DNA of 64,000 nucleotides from Microbacterium oleivorans NBRC 103075 (GCF_001552475.1 NZ_BCRG01000002.1:62001-126000); one strand, 5' to 3'. Counted from the stretch's first letter, positions 26,269 through 35,548 are shown. The notes: generated from the letters alone by a model not told the origin. Program-made: numbers and translations.

Positions 26269-27353
26269 TCCAGGACCTTCTTCCACGCACCGATGTAGGC
26301 CGCAGGCACGAACCCCATCGCCTCGTTGATGCTCAGCATCGGGCGATTCTCTTCGGCGTTCCAGGTGATGATCCGCGTCGAATCCGGTGCGACCTCGCGC
26401 CAGCGGAGGATGCCGGCGCACTTGATCAGCTGCCCGAGTCGATGGCCCCGGTGCTCGCGGAGGACCAGCGTGTCCATCTGCTGGGTCGTAGCCGTGGGAT
26501 CGGCTCCCGAGCACAGCTCCGTGAACGCGACGACGGCCCCGGATTCCTCGTGCACGGCGGCAGTGACCAGGACGGTCTGACCGGCATCGATGTAGCGAGC
26601 GTCATGGCGCGCGAGACGCTCGACGTCCCACTTTTCCTCGTCCACCTCCAGGCCGGCTGCGGGGGCATCGGTCGACATCCGCGACTTGGCCCACGCGAAA
26701 CTCTCGCGGTACTGCTCGGGGGTGGGCAGCATCCATTGCTCCACGCGGTATCCAGCCGCGTGACCCGTGGCGTCTGCGAACAGGGAGCGGACGGTGTCGA
26801 GGGACCCGTCCAGATCGAGGACACTCTTTCGATCGACTTGCTCGAGGGTATGGCCCTGTCGCAGGTAATAGCGCGCCGGCCCGTCGAGAGGAATCTCGCC
26901 GAATCCCGTCGGGGCGGGCAGCCGGGTGATCTCCGCGCCCACTGGCGGTTCGGGGTGCTCAGCCCAGGACTGCAGGACTGAACGCCCGGCGGAGCGGGCT
27001 GTCGCTTCGATGACCGAGTACACGTCGCCGCCGATACCGCGACCCTGCACTCTCTCGAGGAGTTCGACCATCCAGTAGGCGACCTGAGAGTCTTCTTCTG
27101 CCGGCAGGTCGACGATCACCCGGCCGACCACATTGCCATCGACGAGCACGATCCAGCACCGCTTGTCGTTGTCGGGGTTCTCCTGGAAATGCGGCAGAAG
27201 CTGCGACGCGGTGGCCGTTTCATCGTCGTTCGCGCTGATCTCGCGGTAGATCTCGTTGCGGACCTCGACCATCGCGAGGAAGTCGGCAGCGTCCGGTGCG
27301 TCGGGAGTTGCCGGAATGGTGAGCGGTCGGAGCTCGTACGGTGCGGTCGTCAT
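26265..27353 (-). CDS. Double-domain GNAT N-acetyltransferase
   Basis: 362 residues with two GNAT units. The first (about 10-170) has the acetyl-CoA loop ERVQGRGIGGDV. The second (about 200-360) has REHRGHRLGQLIK, followed by ITWNAEENRPMLSINEAMGF, which is typical of the C-terminal beta-strand region. Similar tandem-GNAT proteins occur in streptomycetes and mycobacteria (the MshD architecture and relatives). The sequence resembles the broad uncharacterised group more than MshD. The ATG at 27353 has AGGAGA. It is the last gene of a minus-strand mini-operon that interrupts the common mutM-smc order. Confidence 0.85.
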   Translation of the reverse strand: MTTAPYELRPLTIPATPDAPDAADFLAMVEVRNEIYREISANDDETATASQLLPHFQENPDNDKRCWIVLVDGNVVGRVIVDLPAEEDSQVAYWMVELLERVQGRGIGGDVYSVIEATARSAGRSVLQSWAEHPEPPVGAEITRLPAPTGFGEIPLDGPARYYLRQGHTLEQVDRKSVLDLDGSLDTVRSLFADATGHAAGYRVEQWMLPTPEQYRESFAWAKSRMSTDAPAAGLEVDEEKWDVERLARHDARYIDAGQTVLVTAAVHEESGAVVAFTELCSGADPTATTQQMDTLVLREHRGHRLGQLIKCAGILRWREVAPDSTRIITWNAEENRPMLSINEAMGFVPAAYIGAWKKVLD

Positions 27354-27413
27354 GGTGTTCTCCTGAAACTGGTGGGTGCGGGGGCTTCGACGCGGTCGCA
27401 GCCCCCGCGGGTG

Positions 27414-27671
27414 TCATCGGCGCGGAACGAGGAGCGCACGGCGGCGGTCCCACTCGGCTTCCCGTGCGTCGCGCGCGAGGCGCTCGCGACGGCGGGCGTC
27501 GATCTCTTCGCGGTCGGTGCCGGGCCGCGTGCTCCAGAGAAGCAGGGCCAGGGCCAGACGCAAAGCGAGTCGGTCGATGAACGTTTGACGGGCGGTGATG
27601 CGCGTCGGGGTGGGATGCTGCAGCGCGGCGATGACCGCCGTGGTGCGCTGCGGCGCGGTGAGAGTGCGCAT
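27414..27671 (-). CDS. Small hypothetical protein (85 aa), possible membrane-associated
   Basis: I do not recognise this protein. A basic/polar N-terminus is followed by a hydrophobic stretch (LALRLALALLLW, about residues 37-48) and then a highly charged Arg/Glu/Asp helix to the C-terminus, ending in RRALLVPRR. The ATG at 27671 has an AAAGAGA ribosome site. It lies 60 nt before the GNAT gene on the same strand and 183 nt after the 36-aa gene. Codon use (G/C at third positions) and the ribosome site support it, but it could be genus-specific or spurious. Confidence 0.55.
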   Translation of the reverse strand: MRTLTAPQRTTAVIAALQHPTPTRITARQTFIDRLALRLALALLLWSTRPGTDREEIDARRRERLARDAREAEWDRRRALLVPRR

Positions 27672-27854
27672 GAGTGATCTCTTTCGATCGTTGCAGTGGA
27701 GTGCCGCGGGCGCGGCGTGAGATCGTGCCGCAGCACGAGAGAGCACGACCGTGTGCAGGGCTGAACGCCCGGCGACGACGGGTGGTGAGGACGGGATCAG
27801 TCCGGGGCATGGCGATGCGCTGCCGTCAGATGACGGAGCTCACCTACGGGCGGG

Positions 27855-27965
27855 TTAGCGCCCGGTGTGAGCGCGGGTTTGCGCTGCCGCGACGAAGGAG
27901 ACGGTCCCCAGGGCGAACGGGAACGCAGTGAACGCTGCTCCGGTTGGCGTGATGTCGGTAATCAT
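27855..27965 (-). CDS. Very small hydrophobic protein (36 aa) with a perfect Shine-Dalgarno
   Basis: The frame runs from ATG at 27965 to TAA at 27855. The SD sequence AAAGGAGGT (27973-27981) is a perfect match to the 16S tail at ideal spacing (7 nt), one of the strongest in the window. A good promoter lies further upstream. The product has an 18-residue hydrophobic segment (AAFTAFPFALGTVSFVAA) ending in a short basic tail, so it could be a single-span membrane peptide. I recognise no family. It heads the minus-strand mini-operon and is divergent from smc. Confidence 0.6.
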   Translation of the reverse strand: MITDITPTGAAFTAFPFALGTVSFVAAAQTRAHTGR

Positions 27966-28005
27966 GTCGGGGACCTCCTTTCTCAGACTTCTGACGCGAG
28001 CCCCG

Positions 28006-28035
28006 ACACTAGCGTCGCCCCGGGCGCGCCGTCAA
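28006..28035 (-). promoter_or_regulatory. Sigma-A-type promoter of the small-protein/GNAT operon
   Basis: On the minus strand TTGACG (28030-28035) and TAGTGT (28006-28011) are separated by 18 bp, close to the housekeeping consensus. The predicted start near 28000 gives a leader of about 35 nt with the SD of the 36-aa gene at its end. Confidence 0.65.
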
Positions 28036-28092
28036 GTGGCGCGGACGCTTCGTCCGATAGCGTGGACGCGACGTCGATCCCGGAGGGTCCCC

Positions 28093-31000
28093 ATGCACTT
28101 GAAGAGCGTGACGCTCAAGGGGTTCAAATCCTTCGCCCAGCCGACGACGTTCGCCCTCGAGCCGGGCGTGACCTGCATCGTCGGCCCCAACGGATCGGGC
28201 AAATCGAACGTCGTCGATGCGCTCGCGTGGGTCATGGGCGAACAGGGTGCCAAAACGCTCCGCGGCGGCAAGATGGAGGACGTCATCTTCGCCGGCACAG
28301 CGACGCGCGGACCGCTCGGTCGGGCTGAGGTCCAGTTGACGATCGACAACGCCGACGGCGTCCTGCCGATCGAGTACAGCGAAGTGACGATCAGCCGGAC
28401 GCTGTTCCGCAACGGCTCGAGCGAGTACGCCATCAACGGCGAGACATGCCGGCTTCTCGACGTCCAGGAACTCCTCAGCGATTCGGGGCTGGGCCGAGAG
28501 ATGCACGTCATCGTCGGACAGGGACGCCTCGACACGGTCCTGCAGGCGAGTCCCGAGGATCGCCGCGGATTCATCGAAGAAGCTGCTGGCATCCTCAAGC
28601 ACCGCCGTCGCAAGGAGAAGACCCTGCGAAAGCTCGAAGCGATGGAGGCCAACCTCACCCGACTCAGCGATCTCGCCGGTGAGCTGCGACGTCAACTGAA
28701 GCCGCTCGGAAAGCAGGCGGAGATCGCACGCGAAGCGGCGACGATCGCCGCCGTGGTCCGGGATGCGAGGGCACGACTGTATGCGGACGAGTTGGCGCGC
28801 CTGCGCGGTGAATTGGCGGACCACTCTCGTAACGAGCAGGAACGTCATGCCGAACGACTCGTCCTGCAGGACCGTGCCGACGGGTTCCGTCGCCGGATCG
28901 AGGAGCTCGAGAGCGATCAGCGGTCAGAGGCCGTCGACCGCGCGCGAGCAGTCACGTTCGAGCTCGGCCGTGTGCAGGAGCGACTTCGGGGACTCTATTC
29001 GCTCGCCGGACAGCGCCTGTCCCTGCTGGAAGACGACGCTCAGCCCACTGACGCAGGTGCGACGGTGACGCAGGCCGTCATCGACGAGGCCCGCGCGGAG
29101 ATCGACGAGATCGGGTCCGGCCTCGGGACGGCGCAGGATGCCGCGGCTGCCGCCGCGAGGGATGTCATCCGGGCGCGCGCCGAGCTCGACGCGCTGGACA
29201 CCGACATCGCGGCGCAGAGCGCGCTCGTCTCTGAGCACGACATGCGCCTCGCGTCGTTGCGCGGACGGTCGGAGGCGGCGGCATCCAAAGCGGAGGCTCT
29301 CCGCGCGGCAGTCGAGCGTCAGCAACGTGCCCTCGATGCGGCGGAGCAGCGCCGTGATGAGGCGCAAGAGGCTCTGACGAAGATCGCCCCCGCCGACGAG
29401 GGCCCGACCGATTCGGCCGAGGAATACTCGGCGTCGTACGAGCGCGCCCAGCGGGAGGCGTCGGAGTCCGAGGCCGAGGTGGGGTCGATCCGCGAGCGGC
29501 TCCACGCGGCGGAACGCGAACGCGAGTCGCTGTTGGCGGAGACCGCCGCGCTGGGGCGTGCTCTCGACGTCCGCAACGCCGCTGCTGCCGTCATCGATCG
29601 GGGGGGCGAGGGAATCCGCGGGATCGTCAGCGATGCGATCCGCGTAACCGCCGGTTACGAGGCAGCCATCGCCGCGGCGCTGGGTGCGCTCGCGGACGGG
29701 ATACTCGTGGAGGATCTGGCGGCGGCCCGCGCGGTCATCGCGACGGCACGTGAGTACGATCTCGGATCCGTCGACATCGCTCTCGCGGAGGGGGCCGTCT
29801 TCGAACGGCCGACGCTGACGGGGGAGTGGACGTGGGCCGCCGAGGTGGTCGACGGACCGGCGGGAGTGCGCGCGGCTCTGGCGGGCATCGCGATCGCCGA
29901 CGACATCGAGGCCGCCTACCAGGCATGCCGGAAAGTCACCGACACAGGTACCCGGTTGGTCATCGTGACCCGGGCCGGCGAGACAGTCACCTCGAGCACC
30001 GTGCGAGCCGGATCGGGCCAATCGCGCTCGCGCATCGAACTCTCCGCCGAGCGCGATGGAGCACGGGAAAGGCTCACCGAAGTCACCGTTGTGGCCGATT
30101 CCCTTCGCGAGGGACTCGCCGACGCGCAGTCGCGGTGGGATGCTGCCCGCCAGCGCACCCGCGACTCTCTGACCGCGCTTCGCGAACACGACTCGGCTCT
30201 CGCCGCACATGCGGAGCAGAAGAACCGGGCGATGGTTCGGCTGGAGTCCGCTGTCGCCGAATGCGAGCGGCTGGATGCGGGTCTGCGTCAGGCCGAGACC
30301 ACTGCCCGTGAGGCCGACGCCGCCGCGCAGGCCGCGGGTGAGGCGTTCGCGTCGGTCGCAGACCTGCCGCGGCCGATCCTGGACGCGTCGGCGCGCGATG
30401 GTCTTCTCGATGCGCTCGAGGCCGCGCGAGCGCGCGAGATGGACACGCGCCTCGACGTCGAGACACTGCGCGAGCGCGTCCGAGCTGCGGAGGCGAGGGT
30501 GGCTCAGCTCGAGCGTCAGCGAGAGCGTGAGCGCGCGGCAGCCGAGGCGGCTGCGCGTCGTGCGGTCATCCGTCGCGCGCAACGAGCGGTCGCCTCCGAG
30601 GTCGTGAACGCGCTGCCACCCGTTCTCGACTCGATCGACCGGTCGACGGCTCAAGCGCGTGTGGAGCTGGAGCGCGCGGAGCAGACGCGGACAGCTCTCA
30701 CCGCAGAGCTCGCAAAGCTCAGGCGCGAGGATGCGGGGGTCCGCGAACGGCTGACCCGGGTGACGGAATCCGTGCACGGGCTTGAGCTCCAGATGCACGA
30801 GAAGCGACTTCACGTGCAGAGTCTGCTTGACCGGGTTCATTCGGAACTCAGCCTCGATGAGCATATTCTTTTGACGGAATACGGTCCCGATGTTCCCCTA
30901 CCGGGCACCGAGGGAGAGGACGCCAAGGCCTTCGACCGCGCCGCGCAGGCACGGCGCCTTCAGGAGGCGGAACGCAAGCTTGCACAGCTCGGCCGCGTGA

Positions 31001-31596
31001 ACCCGCTCGCGCTGGAGGAGTTCGCGGCGCTCGAGCAACGGCACTCGTTCCTGACGGCGCAGCTCGACGACCTCGTGCGCACACGGACGGATCTCCTGAC
31101 GATCATCGAAGAACTCGACGAGCGGATGCAGACGATTTTCCTCGCGGCATTCGAAGACACCAAGGTCGCCTTCGGGGAGGTCTTCCCGATCCTGTTCCCT
31201 GGCGGCACGGGATCGATTTCACTCACCGATCCGGAGCACCCGTTGACCACGGGGATCGATGTCTCCGTCCGGCCGGTCGGCAAGAAGATCGAACGGCTCT
31301 CGCTCCTCTCGGGAGGCGAGCGGTCGCTTGCTGCGGTCGCGCTTCTGACCGCGATCTTCAAGGCGCGACCGAGCCCGTTCTACATCCTCGACGAGGTGGA
31401 GGCCGCGCTGGATGACGCCAACCTCGGTCGCCTGCTGGGCGTGTTCGAGCAACTGCGGGAATCGAGCCAGCTCATCGTGATCACCCACCAGAAGCGGACG
31501 ATGGAGATCGCAGACGCTCTGTACGGGGTCTCGATGCGTCAGGACGGTGTCTCTGCCGTGGTCGGACAGCGGGTCCGTGAGCGCGCCACCGCCTGA
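28093..31596 (+). CDS. smc: Chromosome segregation protein SMC
   Basis: 1167 residues, the expected size. SMC dimers with ScpAB (not in the window) extrude DNA loops to organise the chromosome. Head: Walker A GPNGSGKSN near residue 33, signature LSGGERSL and Walker B YILDEVEAALDD near the C-terminus. Two long coiled-coil arms flank a hinge (about 500-650, with the glycine-rich GGEGIRGIVSDAI entry). The ATG at 28093 has GGAGGG; the frame is open further upstream but homology starts at MHLKSVTLKGFKSF. Divergent from the small-protein operon. Confidence 0.97.
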   Translation: MHLKSVTLKGFKSFAQPTTFALEPGVTCIVGPNGSGKSNVVDALAWVMGEQGAKTLRGGKMEDVIFAGTATRGPLGRAEVQLTIDNADGVLPIEYSEVTISRTLFRNGSSEYAINGETCRLLDVQELLSDSGLGREMHVIVGQGRLDTVLQASPEDRRGFIEEAAGILKHRRRKEKTLRKLEAMEANLTRLSDLAGELRRQLKPLGKQAEIAREAATIAAVVRDARARLYADELARLRGELADHSRNEQERHAERLVLQDRADGFRRRIEELESDQRSEAVDRARAVTFELGRVQERLRGLYSLAGQRLSLLEDDAQPTDAGATVTQAVIDEARAEIDEIGSGLGTAQDAAAAAARDVIRARAELDALDTDIAAQSALVSEHDMRLASLRGRSEAAASKAEALRAAVERQQRALDAAEQRRDEAQEALTKIAPADEGPTDSAEEYSASYERAQREASESEAEVGSIRERLHAAERERESLLAETAALGRALDVRNAAAAVIDRGGEGIRGIVSDAIRVTAGYEAAIAAALGALADGILVEDLAAARAVIATAREYDLGSVDIALAEGAVFERPTLTGEWTWAAEVVDGPAGVRAALAGIAIADDIEAAYQACRKVTDTGTRLVIVTRAGETVTSSTVRAGSGQSRSRIELSAERDGARERLTEVTVVADSLREGLADAQSRWDAARQRTRDSLTALREHDSALAAHAEQKNRAMVRLESAVAECERLDAGLRQAETTAREADAAAQAAGEAFASVADLPRPILDASARDGLLDALEAARAREMDTRLDVETLRERVRAAEARVAQLERQRERERAAAEAAARRAVIRRAQRAVASEVVNALPPVLDSIDRSTAQARVELERAEQTRTALTAELAKLRREDAGVRERLTRVTESVHGLELQMHEKRLHVQSLLDRVHSELSLDEHILLTEYGPDVPLPGTEGEDAKAFDRAAQARRLQEAERKLAQLGRVNPLALEEFAALEQRHSFLTAQLDDLVRTRTDLLTIIEELDERMQTIFLAAFEDTKVAFGEVFPILFPGGTGSISLTDPEHPLTTGIDVSVRPVGKKIERLSLLSGGERSLAAVALLTAIFKARPSPFYILDEVEAALDDANLGRLLGVFEQLRESSQLIVITHQKRTMEIADALYGVSMRQDGVSAVVGQRVRERATA

Positions 31597-31661
31597 GTCC
31601 CGCGTCTGTGTACCCTGAGCGCGGGGGAACAGGTCGTTCCACGCGATCGACGGGGGTGGCA

Positions 31662-32012
31662 ATGAAGGTTTCTGTGCGCACGGGAGTGCATCGGACGATG
31701 ATGGTTGTGCTGGTGGCGGGAGCGCTCGCGATCGCACCCGCAGGATCGGCGTCGGCTGCTCCGACGCACTCGGCGTCGGTGAGTGCGTCGCGGGTCGCGC
31801 CGGCGGCGAAGCCGGTCATCAAGACGTTCGCCAACTGCACCGCGATGCACAAGGTGTACAAAGGCGGAGTCGCCAAGTCGGGCGTGAAGTACAACAAGGT
31901 GAACGGCAAGAACAAGGCTTTCAAAATCAAGCCGGCCATCTCCACGGCGCTCTACAACGCCAATAAGAAGATGGACCGCGACAAGGACGGCATCGCCTGC
32001 GAGAAGGGCTGA
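31662..32012 (+). CDS. Secreted Excalibur calcium-binding domain protein
   Basis: 116 residues. A signal peptide of about 30 residues (MVVLVAGALAIAPAG, cleavage probably after GSASA) leads to a small mature protein. The Excalibur core is complete: FANCTAMHKVYKGGVAKSG, with the C-terminal DRDKDGIACE loop that resembles an EF-hand calcium site and provides the second cysteine of a disulfide. Excalibur domains occur on Gram-positive surface proteins and nucleases. This is a stand-alone version with a lysine-rich mature part. It lies between smc and ftsY, which are usually adjacent, with its own -10-like TACCCT near 31609. Confidence 0.88.
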   Translation: MKVSVRTGVHRTMMVVLVAGALAIAPAGSASAAPTHSASVSASRVAPAAKPVIKTFANCTAMHKVYKGGVAKSGVKYNKVNGKNKAFKIKPAISTALYNANKKMDRDKDGIACEKG

Positions 32013-32034
32013 CGCCGTCAACTAGCCTGAAGTC

Positions 32035-32907
32035 ATGGCGGAGAGCTCCTGGTCCCTTGGTCGCGCGCTGCGTGGCATGTTCGTCAAGCCGACGATCGAT
32101 GAGGACACGTGGGAGAACCTCGAAACCGCTCTCCTGACGGCGGACTTCGGTCCCGACATCACGGAACGCATCATCGCGGAGCTCCGTGAGAAGGTCGAGC
32201 GGTTCCGGACGACCGACCCCAAGGACCTGCAGCGGATGCTTCGCGAGACCCTCGAGGAGCACTTCGCCAAATTCGACACGACGCTTCACCTGAGTGAACG
32301 TCCGGCTGTCGTCCTCGTCGTCGGAGTGAACGGGGTCGGTAAGACGACGACGATCGGTAAGTTCGCCCATTACCTGCAGCGGTTCGGCCGGAGCGTCGTG
32401 GTCGGTGCCGCGGACACATTCCGCGCCGCGGCCGTCGACCAGCTCGCGACGTGGGCCGAGCGTGGCGGCGCCGCGATCGTCCGCCCGCAGCAAGAGGGCC
32501 AAGACCCGGCATCCGTCGCCTATCAGACGATCGATCACGCCATCCGGACGGGGACGGAGATCGTTCTTGTCGACACGGCTGGTCGTCTCCACACGAAGGC
32601 CGGGCTCATGGACGAGCTCACGAAGATCCGGCGAGTCATCGAGAAGCAAGCGCCCATCAGCGAGGTCCTCCTCGTCCTCGACGCGACGACGGGCCAGAAC
32701 GGTGTCATGCAGGCCGCGGCGTTCCTCGAGCACGCCGGTGTCACCGGTCTCGTGTTGACGAAGCTCGACGGTTCCGCCCGAGGTGGGTTCGTCCTCGCCG
32801 TGCAGGAGCGCACCGGCATCCCGGTGAAGCTCCTCGGGCAGGGGGAGGGCATCGGCGATCTGACCGGTTTCACGCCCCATGTCTTCGCATCTGCGCTCGT
32901 CGATTGA
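32035..32907 (+). CDS. ftsY: Signal recognition particle receptor FtsY
   Basis: 290 residues, a short FtsY consisting of the N and G domains without the long acidic A domain of E. coli. It docks the SRP-ribosome complex at the membrane. GTPase motifs: G1 GVNGVGKTTT near residue 98, DTAGR near 180, and TKLDGSARGG near 240. The N-terminal WSLGRALRGMF helix could bind membrane. The ATG at 32035 lies 6 nt after TAGCCT (32023-32028), so the mRNA is probably leaderless. Confidence 0.95.
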   Translation: MAESSWSLGRALRGMFVKPTIDEDTWENLETALLTADFGPDITERIIAELREKVERFRTTDPKDLQRMLRETLEEHFAKFDTTLHLSERPAVVLVVGVNGVGKTTTIGKFAHYLQRFGRSVVVGAADTFRAAAVDQLATWAERGGAAIVRPQQEGQDPASVAYQTIDHAIRTGTEIVLVDTAGRLHTKAGLMDELTKIRRVIEKQAPISEVLLVLDATTGQNGVMQAAAFLEHAGVTGLVLTKLDGSARGGFVLAVQERTGIPVKLLGQGEGIGDLTGFTPHVFASALVD

Positions 32908-32951
32908 CGAGTCCGGTCGCGCGAGGCCCGGAAGGCTGGTTTCATTGACAC

Positions 32952-33452
32952 ATGGCGATCGAGCACGACTACTTCGGACTCTTGGAGTCCGGACCCGACG
33001 GGTCGATCTTCTGGTCGGAGGTCGTGGACTTCGGTGATCAGCGGGTGACCGTCGATCTCACGGCGCCCGACCAGGACGACGTCTCGATCGATGCTCTCGA
33101 CGTAGCCGCCGCGATGATCGCCGCTCTGGAGACCATCGATCTGCGCGCCCGCAATGCCATGGTGTCGGAGCTCGATGACCGAACGAGCGAAGTCACCGAG
33201 TTCATCCTTCAGCAGCAGGAGATGCTGGGCGAAGACATCGAGGACCTTCTCGTCGACATCTCCGGCGACACCCACATGGACGTCATCCGCTCGCTGCAGC
33301 TGATGAGCATGACGATTCTCGCGGACGAGCACAGCGGCAAAGACCCCTTCGCCGTGCTCGAGTACGCGCTCGACCCGGATTCGACCGACGACGTCCTCTT
33401 GGTGAACCTGGACGTCGCCGGAGCGGTCCAGTCGGTGACCAGCGCGGACTAG
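32952..33452 (+). CDS. DUF2004 family protein
   Basis: 166 residues, acidic and mostly predicted helical/beta with no signal or membrane segment. It begins with HDYFGLLESGPDGSIFWSEVV, which I recall as the DUF2004 pattern (a YFG turn, then a beta-rich half and a helical half with QEMLGED). The biological role is unknown. It lies 44 nt after ftsY and converges with the next small gene with a 4-nt gap. Confidence 0.65.
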   Translation: MAIEHDYFGLLESGPDGSIFWSEVVDFGDQRVTVDLTAPDQDDVSIDALDVAAAMIAALETIDLRARNAMVSELDDRTSEVTEFILQQQEMLGEDIEDLLVDISGDTHMDVIRSLQLMSMTILADEHSGKDPFAVLEYALDPDSTDDVLLVNLDVAGAVQSVTSAD

Positions 33453-33456
33453 GCGA

Positions 33457-33783
33457 TCAGCCGCGCGTCGCGTGCGCCCAGTCGAGGGCGTCTCGCAGCG
33501 TGGCGAGGTCTCGGTACCACGTGCGGACCTCGACGCGGCAGCGGACCCGTTCGACGCGGGTGTCGTACTCGCCGCATTCCGCCAAGGCCTCCGAGTCCGT
33601 CGGCGGGTACTGGGCTGAGCCGTCGTAGTACTCGATCTCGAAGCCGTTCTCGGCACCTCCCGTCACCGAGACGACCGTGTCGGGCGCGGGTTCGGGGACC
33701 GGCTCAGACGCCGTCGCATGCGGAAGAACCGCCGCGGCGAAGGCCAATCCGACCGTGGCGGTGAGTGCAAGAGGGGTACGCAT
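33457..33783 (-). CDS. Small secreted hypothetical protein
   Basis: 108 residues. A clear signal peptide (MRTPLALTATVGLAFAAAV, cleavage around ATASEP) is followed by a Pro/Glu-rich linker. The mature part contains two cysteines (LAECGEYD, VRCRVEVR) that probably form a disulfide. I recognise no family. An AAGGAG ribosome site precedes the ATG. That site abuts a perfect 17-bp hairpin, so access to it may be controlled. Confidence 0.7.
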   Translation of the reverse strand: MRTPLALTATVGLAFAAAVLPHATASEPVPEPAPDTVVSVTGGAENGFEIEYYDGSAQYPPTDSEALAECGEYDTRVERVRCRVEVRTWYRDLATLRDALDWAHATRG

Positions 33784-33790
33784 ATCGCTC

Positions 33791-33829
33791 CTTCATCGGG
33801 ATGCCGAACCACTCGGCATCCCGATGAAG
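33791..33829 (-). promoter_or_regulatory. Perfect 17-bp inverted repeat over a ribosome-binding site
   Basis: CTTCATCGGGATGCCGA (33791-33807) pairs perfectly with 33813-33829 around a 5-nt loop. On the minus-strand mRNA the second arm ends in GAAG, the start of the AAGGAG Shine-Dalgarno of the 108-aa gene. The hairpin could mask that site, terminate lipA transcripts (no T-run), or bind protein as DNA. Its arms contain GGATGCC/GGCATCC. Confidence 0.6.
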
Positions 33830-33914
33830 GTAGAAGCGCGAGACCGCGGCGCTGAGCCCCGGAGCGAGTCCGGGGGAGGGATCGTGCGCACGGCAGCGTG
33901 GGGAGGAGTCGGCG

Positions 33915-34910
33915 TCACACCGCCTGGGCGAATCCCGCCTCGTCGGCCTCTTCCGCCAGGTGAGCGAGTGCAGGGGCGATGTCACGTCCTTTCGACCTCA
34001 TCGACCGCGCCCACAGGCGACCGGCCCGGTAGGAGGAGCGCACGAGCGGTCCGGCGAGGACGCCGAGGAATCCGATCGACTCGGCGAGTTGGCGCAGTTC
34101 GATGAATTCCTGCGGCGTTACCCAGCGCGCGACGGGCAGGTGTCGGGGGGAGGGCCGGAGATACTGCGTCAGCGTGATGATGTCGGTGCCCGCGGAGTGC
34201 AGGTCCCTGAGCGCCTCCTCGATCTCGTGTCGTTCCTCGCCCATTCCGAGGATGAGGTTCGACTTCGTGATCAAGCCGGCATCGCGCGCCCGGGTGAGCA
34301 CGCGCAGCGAACGGTCGTAACGGAAGGCGGGGCGGATCCGTTTGAAGATGCGGGGGACCGTCTCGACGTTGTGCGCGAAGACCTCCGGGCGCGATTCGAA
34401 CACCACGTCGAGCAACTCCGGTTCCCCGTTGAAGTCCGTGGCGAGCAGTTCGACACCTGTGCCCGGGTTCGCGGCGTGGATCTGACGAACCGTCTCCGCG
34501 TTCAGCCATGCGCCGCCGTCGGGCAGGTCGTCGCGCGCGACGCAAGTGACCGTCGCGTATCGCAACCGCATCCGGGTGACGCTCTCTGCGACACGCCGAG
34601 GTTCGTCGGTGTCGTAATCGGCGGGCTTGCCGGTGTCGATCTGACAGAAGTCGCAGCGACGGGTGCACTGAGAGCCGCCGATGAGGAAGGTGGCCTCGCG
34701 GTCCTCCCAGCACTCGAAGATATTGGGGCAGCCCGCTTCCTGACAGACGGTGTGGAGTCCCTCGTCCTTCACCAGAGCCTGGAGTTCCTGATACTCGGGT
34801 CCCATCCGCGCCTTCGTCCGGATCCATTCCGGTTTGCGCTCGATGGGCGTCTGAGCGTTGCGGACCTCGAGGCGGAGCATCCGGCGGCCGTCCGGCGTCG
34901 AGGCACTCAT
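33915..34910 (-). CDS. lipA: Lipoyl synthase
   Basis: 331 residues. A radical-SAM enzyme that inserts two sulfurs into octanoyl-protein. Both clusters are visible: the radical-[11 protein letters not shown] near residue 87, and the auxiliary cluster cysteines in [12 protein letters not shown] near 56. The C-terminal RSSY motif (VRSSYRAG) that ligates the auxiliary cluster is present. Start ATG at 34910 overlaps the lipB stop by 4 nt, so LipB product formation and sulfur insertion are coupled. Confidence 0.97.
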   Translation of the reverse strand: MSASTPDGRRMLRLEVRNAQTPIERKPEWIRTKARMGPEYQELQALVKDEGLHTVCQEAGCPNIFECWEDREATFLIGGSQCTRRCDFCQIDTGKPADYDTDEPRRVAESVTRMRLRYATVTCVARDDLPDGGAWLNAETVRQIHAANPGTGVELLATDFNGEPELLDVVFESRPEVFAHNVETVPRIFKRIRPAFRYDRSLRVLTRARDAGLITKSNLILGMGEERHEIEEALRDLHSAGTDIITLTQYLRPSPRHLPVARWVTPQEFIELRQLAESIGFLGVLAGPLVRSSYRAGRLWARSMRSKGRDIAPALAHLAEEADEAGFAQAV

Positions 34911-35548
34911 GCGGCCGCCTCCGCACCGAACTCGTCAGCGAAGGCGTCCATCACGACAGGGAGGACATCGGCGGGGGCGAGGTCGCGCTCGAGAATGCTG
35001 CTCAGGGTCGTGACTCCCGCGTCGGTGATGCCGCACGGGACGATCCGTGAGAACGGCTCGAGCACGTTGTCGCAGTTCAGAGCGAACCCGTGCATCGTGA
35101 CTCCGGACTGGACGCGAACGCCGATGGCGGCGACCTTCTCCGGGGATCCTCCGCGATCGACCCAGACCCCGCTGCGCCCGTCGACGCGCATGCCGTCGAC
35201 GCCGAACGACTTCGTCACGCGGATGAGCACGTCTTCCAGGCGACGAACATGCGCGACGACATCCACCGGCTCAGCGAGGCGCACCAGCGGGTACCCCACG
35301 AGCTGTCCGGGACCGTGCCACGTGATCTTGCCGCCTCGGTCCACGTCGACAACCGGAGTGCCGTCCACGGGTCGTTCGTGCTGAGCGGTCCGAGCTCCTG
35401 CGGTGTAGACCGCCTCGTGTTCGAGCAGAAGCAGAGTGTCCCCCCGCCTGCCGTCGACGATTTGCGCGTGCAGGTCGCGCTGCAATGCCCACGCTTCCCG
35501 GTACGGGACCAAGTCGGGTGTGAGGCCGACCGTGCGGATCTCGATCAC
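34907..35548 (-). CDS. lipB: Octanoyl-[acyl-carrier-protein]:protein N-octanoyltransferase
   Basis: 213 residues. It moves octanoate from ACP onto the lipoyl domains of 2-oxoacid dehydrogenases and GcvH. Active-site features: the lysine segment [16 protein letters not shown] and the catalytic cysteine in [11 protein letters not shown]. The GTG at 35548 has GGAGG 5 nt upstream and starts at the family N-terminus (VIEIRTVGL). The frame runs further upstream into the divergent TetR gene but without support. Confidence 0.95.
   Translation of the reverse strand: MIEIRTVGLTPDLVPYREAWALQRDLHAQIVDGRRGDTLLLLEHEAVYTAGARTAQHERPVDGTPVVDVDRGGKITWHGPGQLVGYPLVRLAEPVDVVAHVRRLEDVLIRVTKSFGVDGMRVDGRSGVWVDRGGSPEKVAAIGVRVQSGVTMHGFALNCDNVLEPFSRIVPCGITDAGVTTLSSILERDLAPADVLPVVMDAFADEFGAEAAA

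Noticed and set aside
27220..27810. 196-codon minus-strand frame overlapping the GNAT and 85-aa genes
   Set aside because: Arg/Pro/His-rich product in the wrong frame for both supported genes; no ribosome site.
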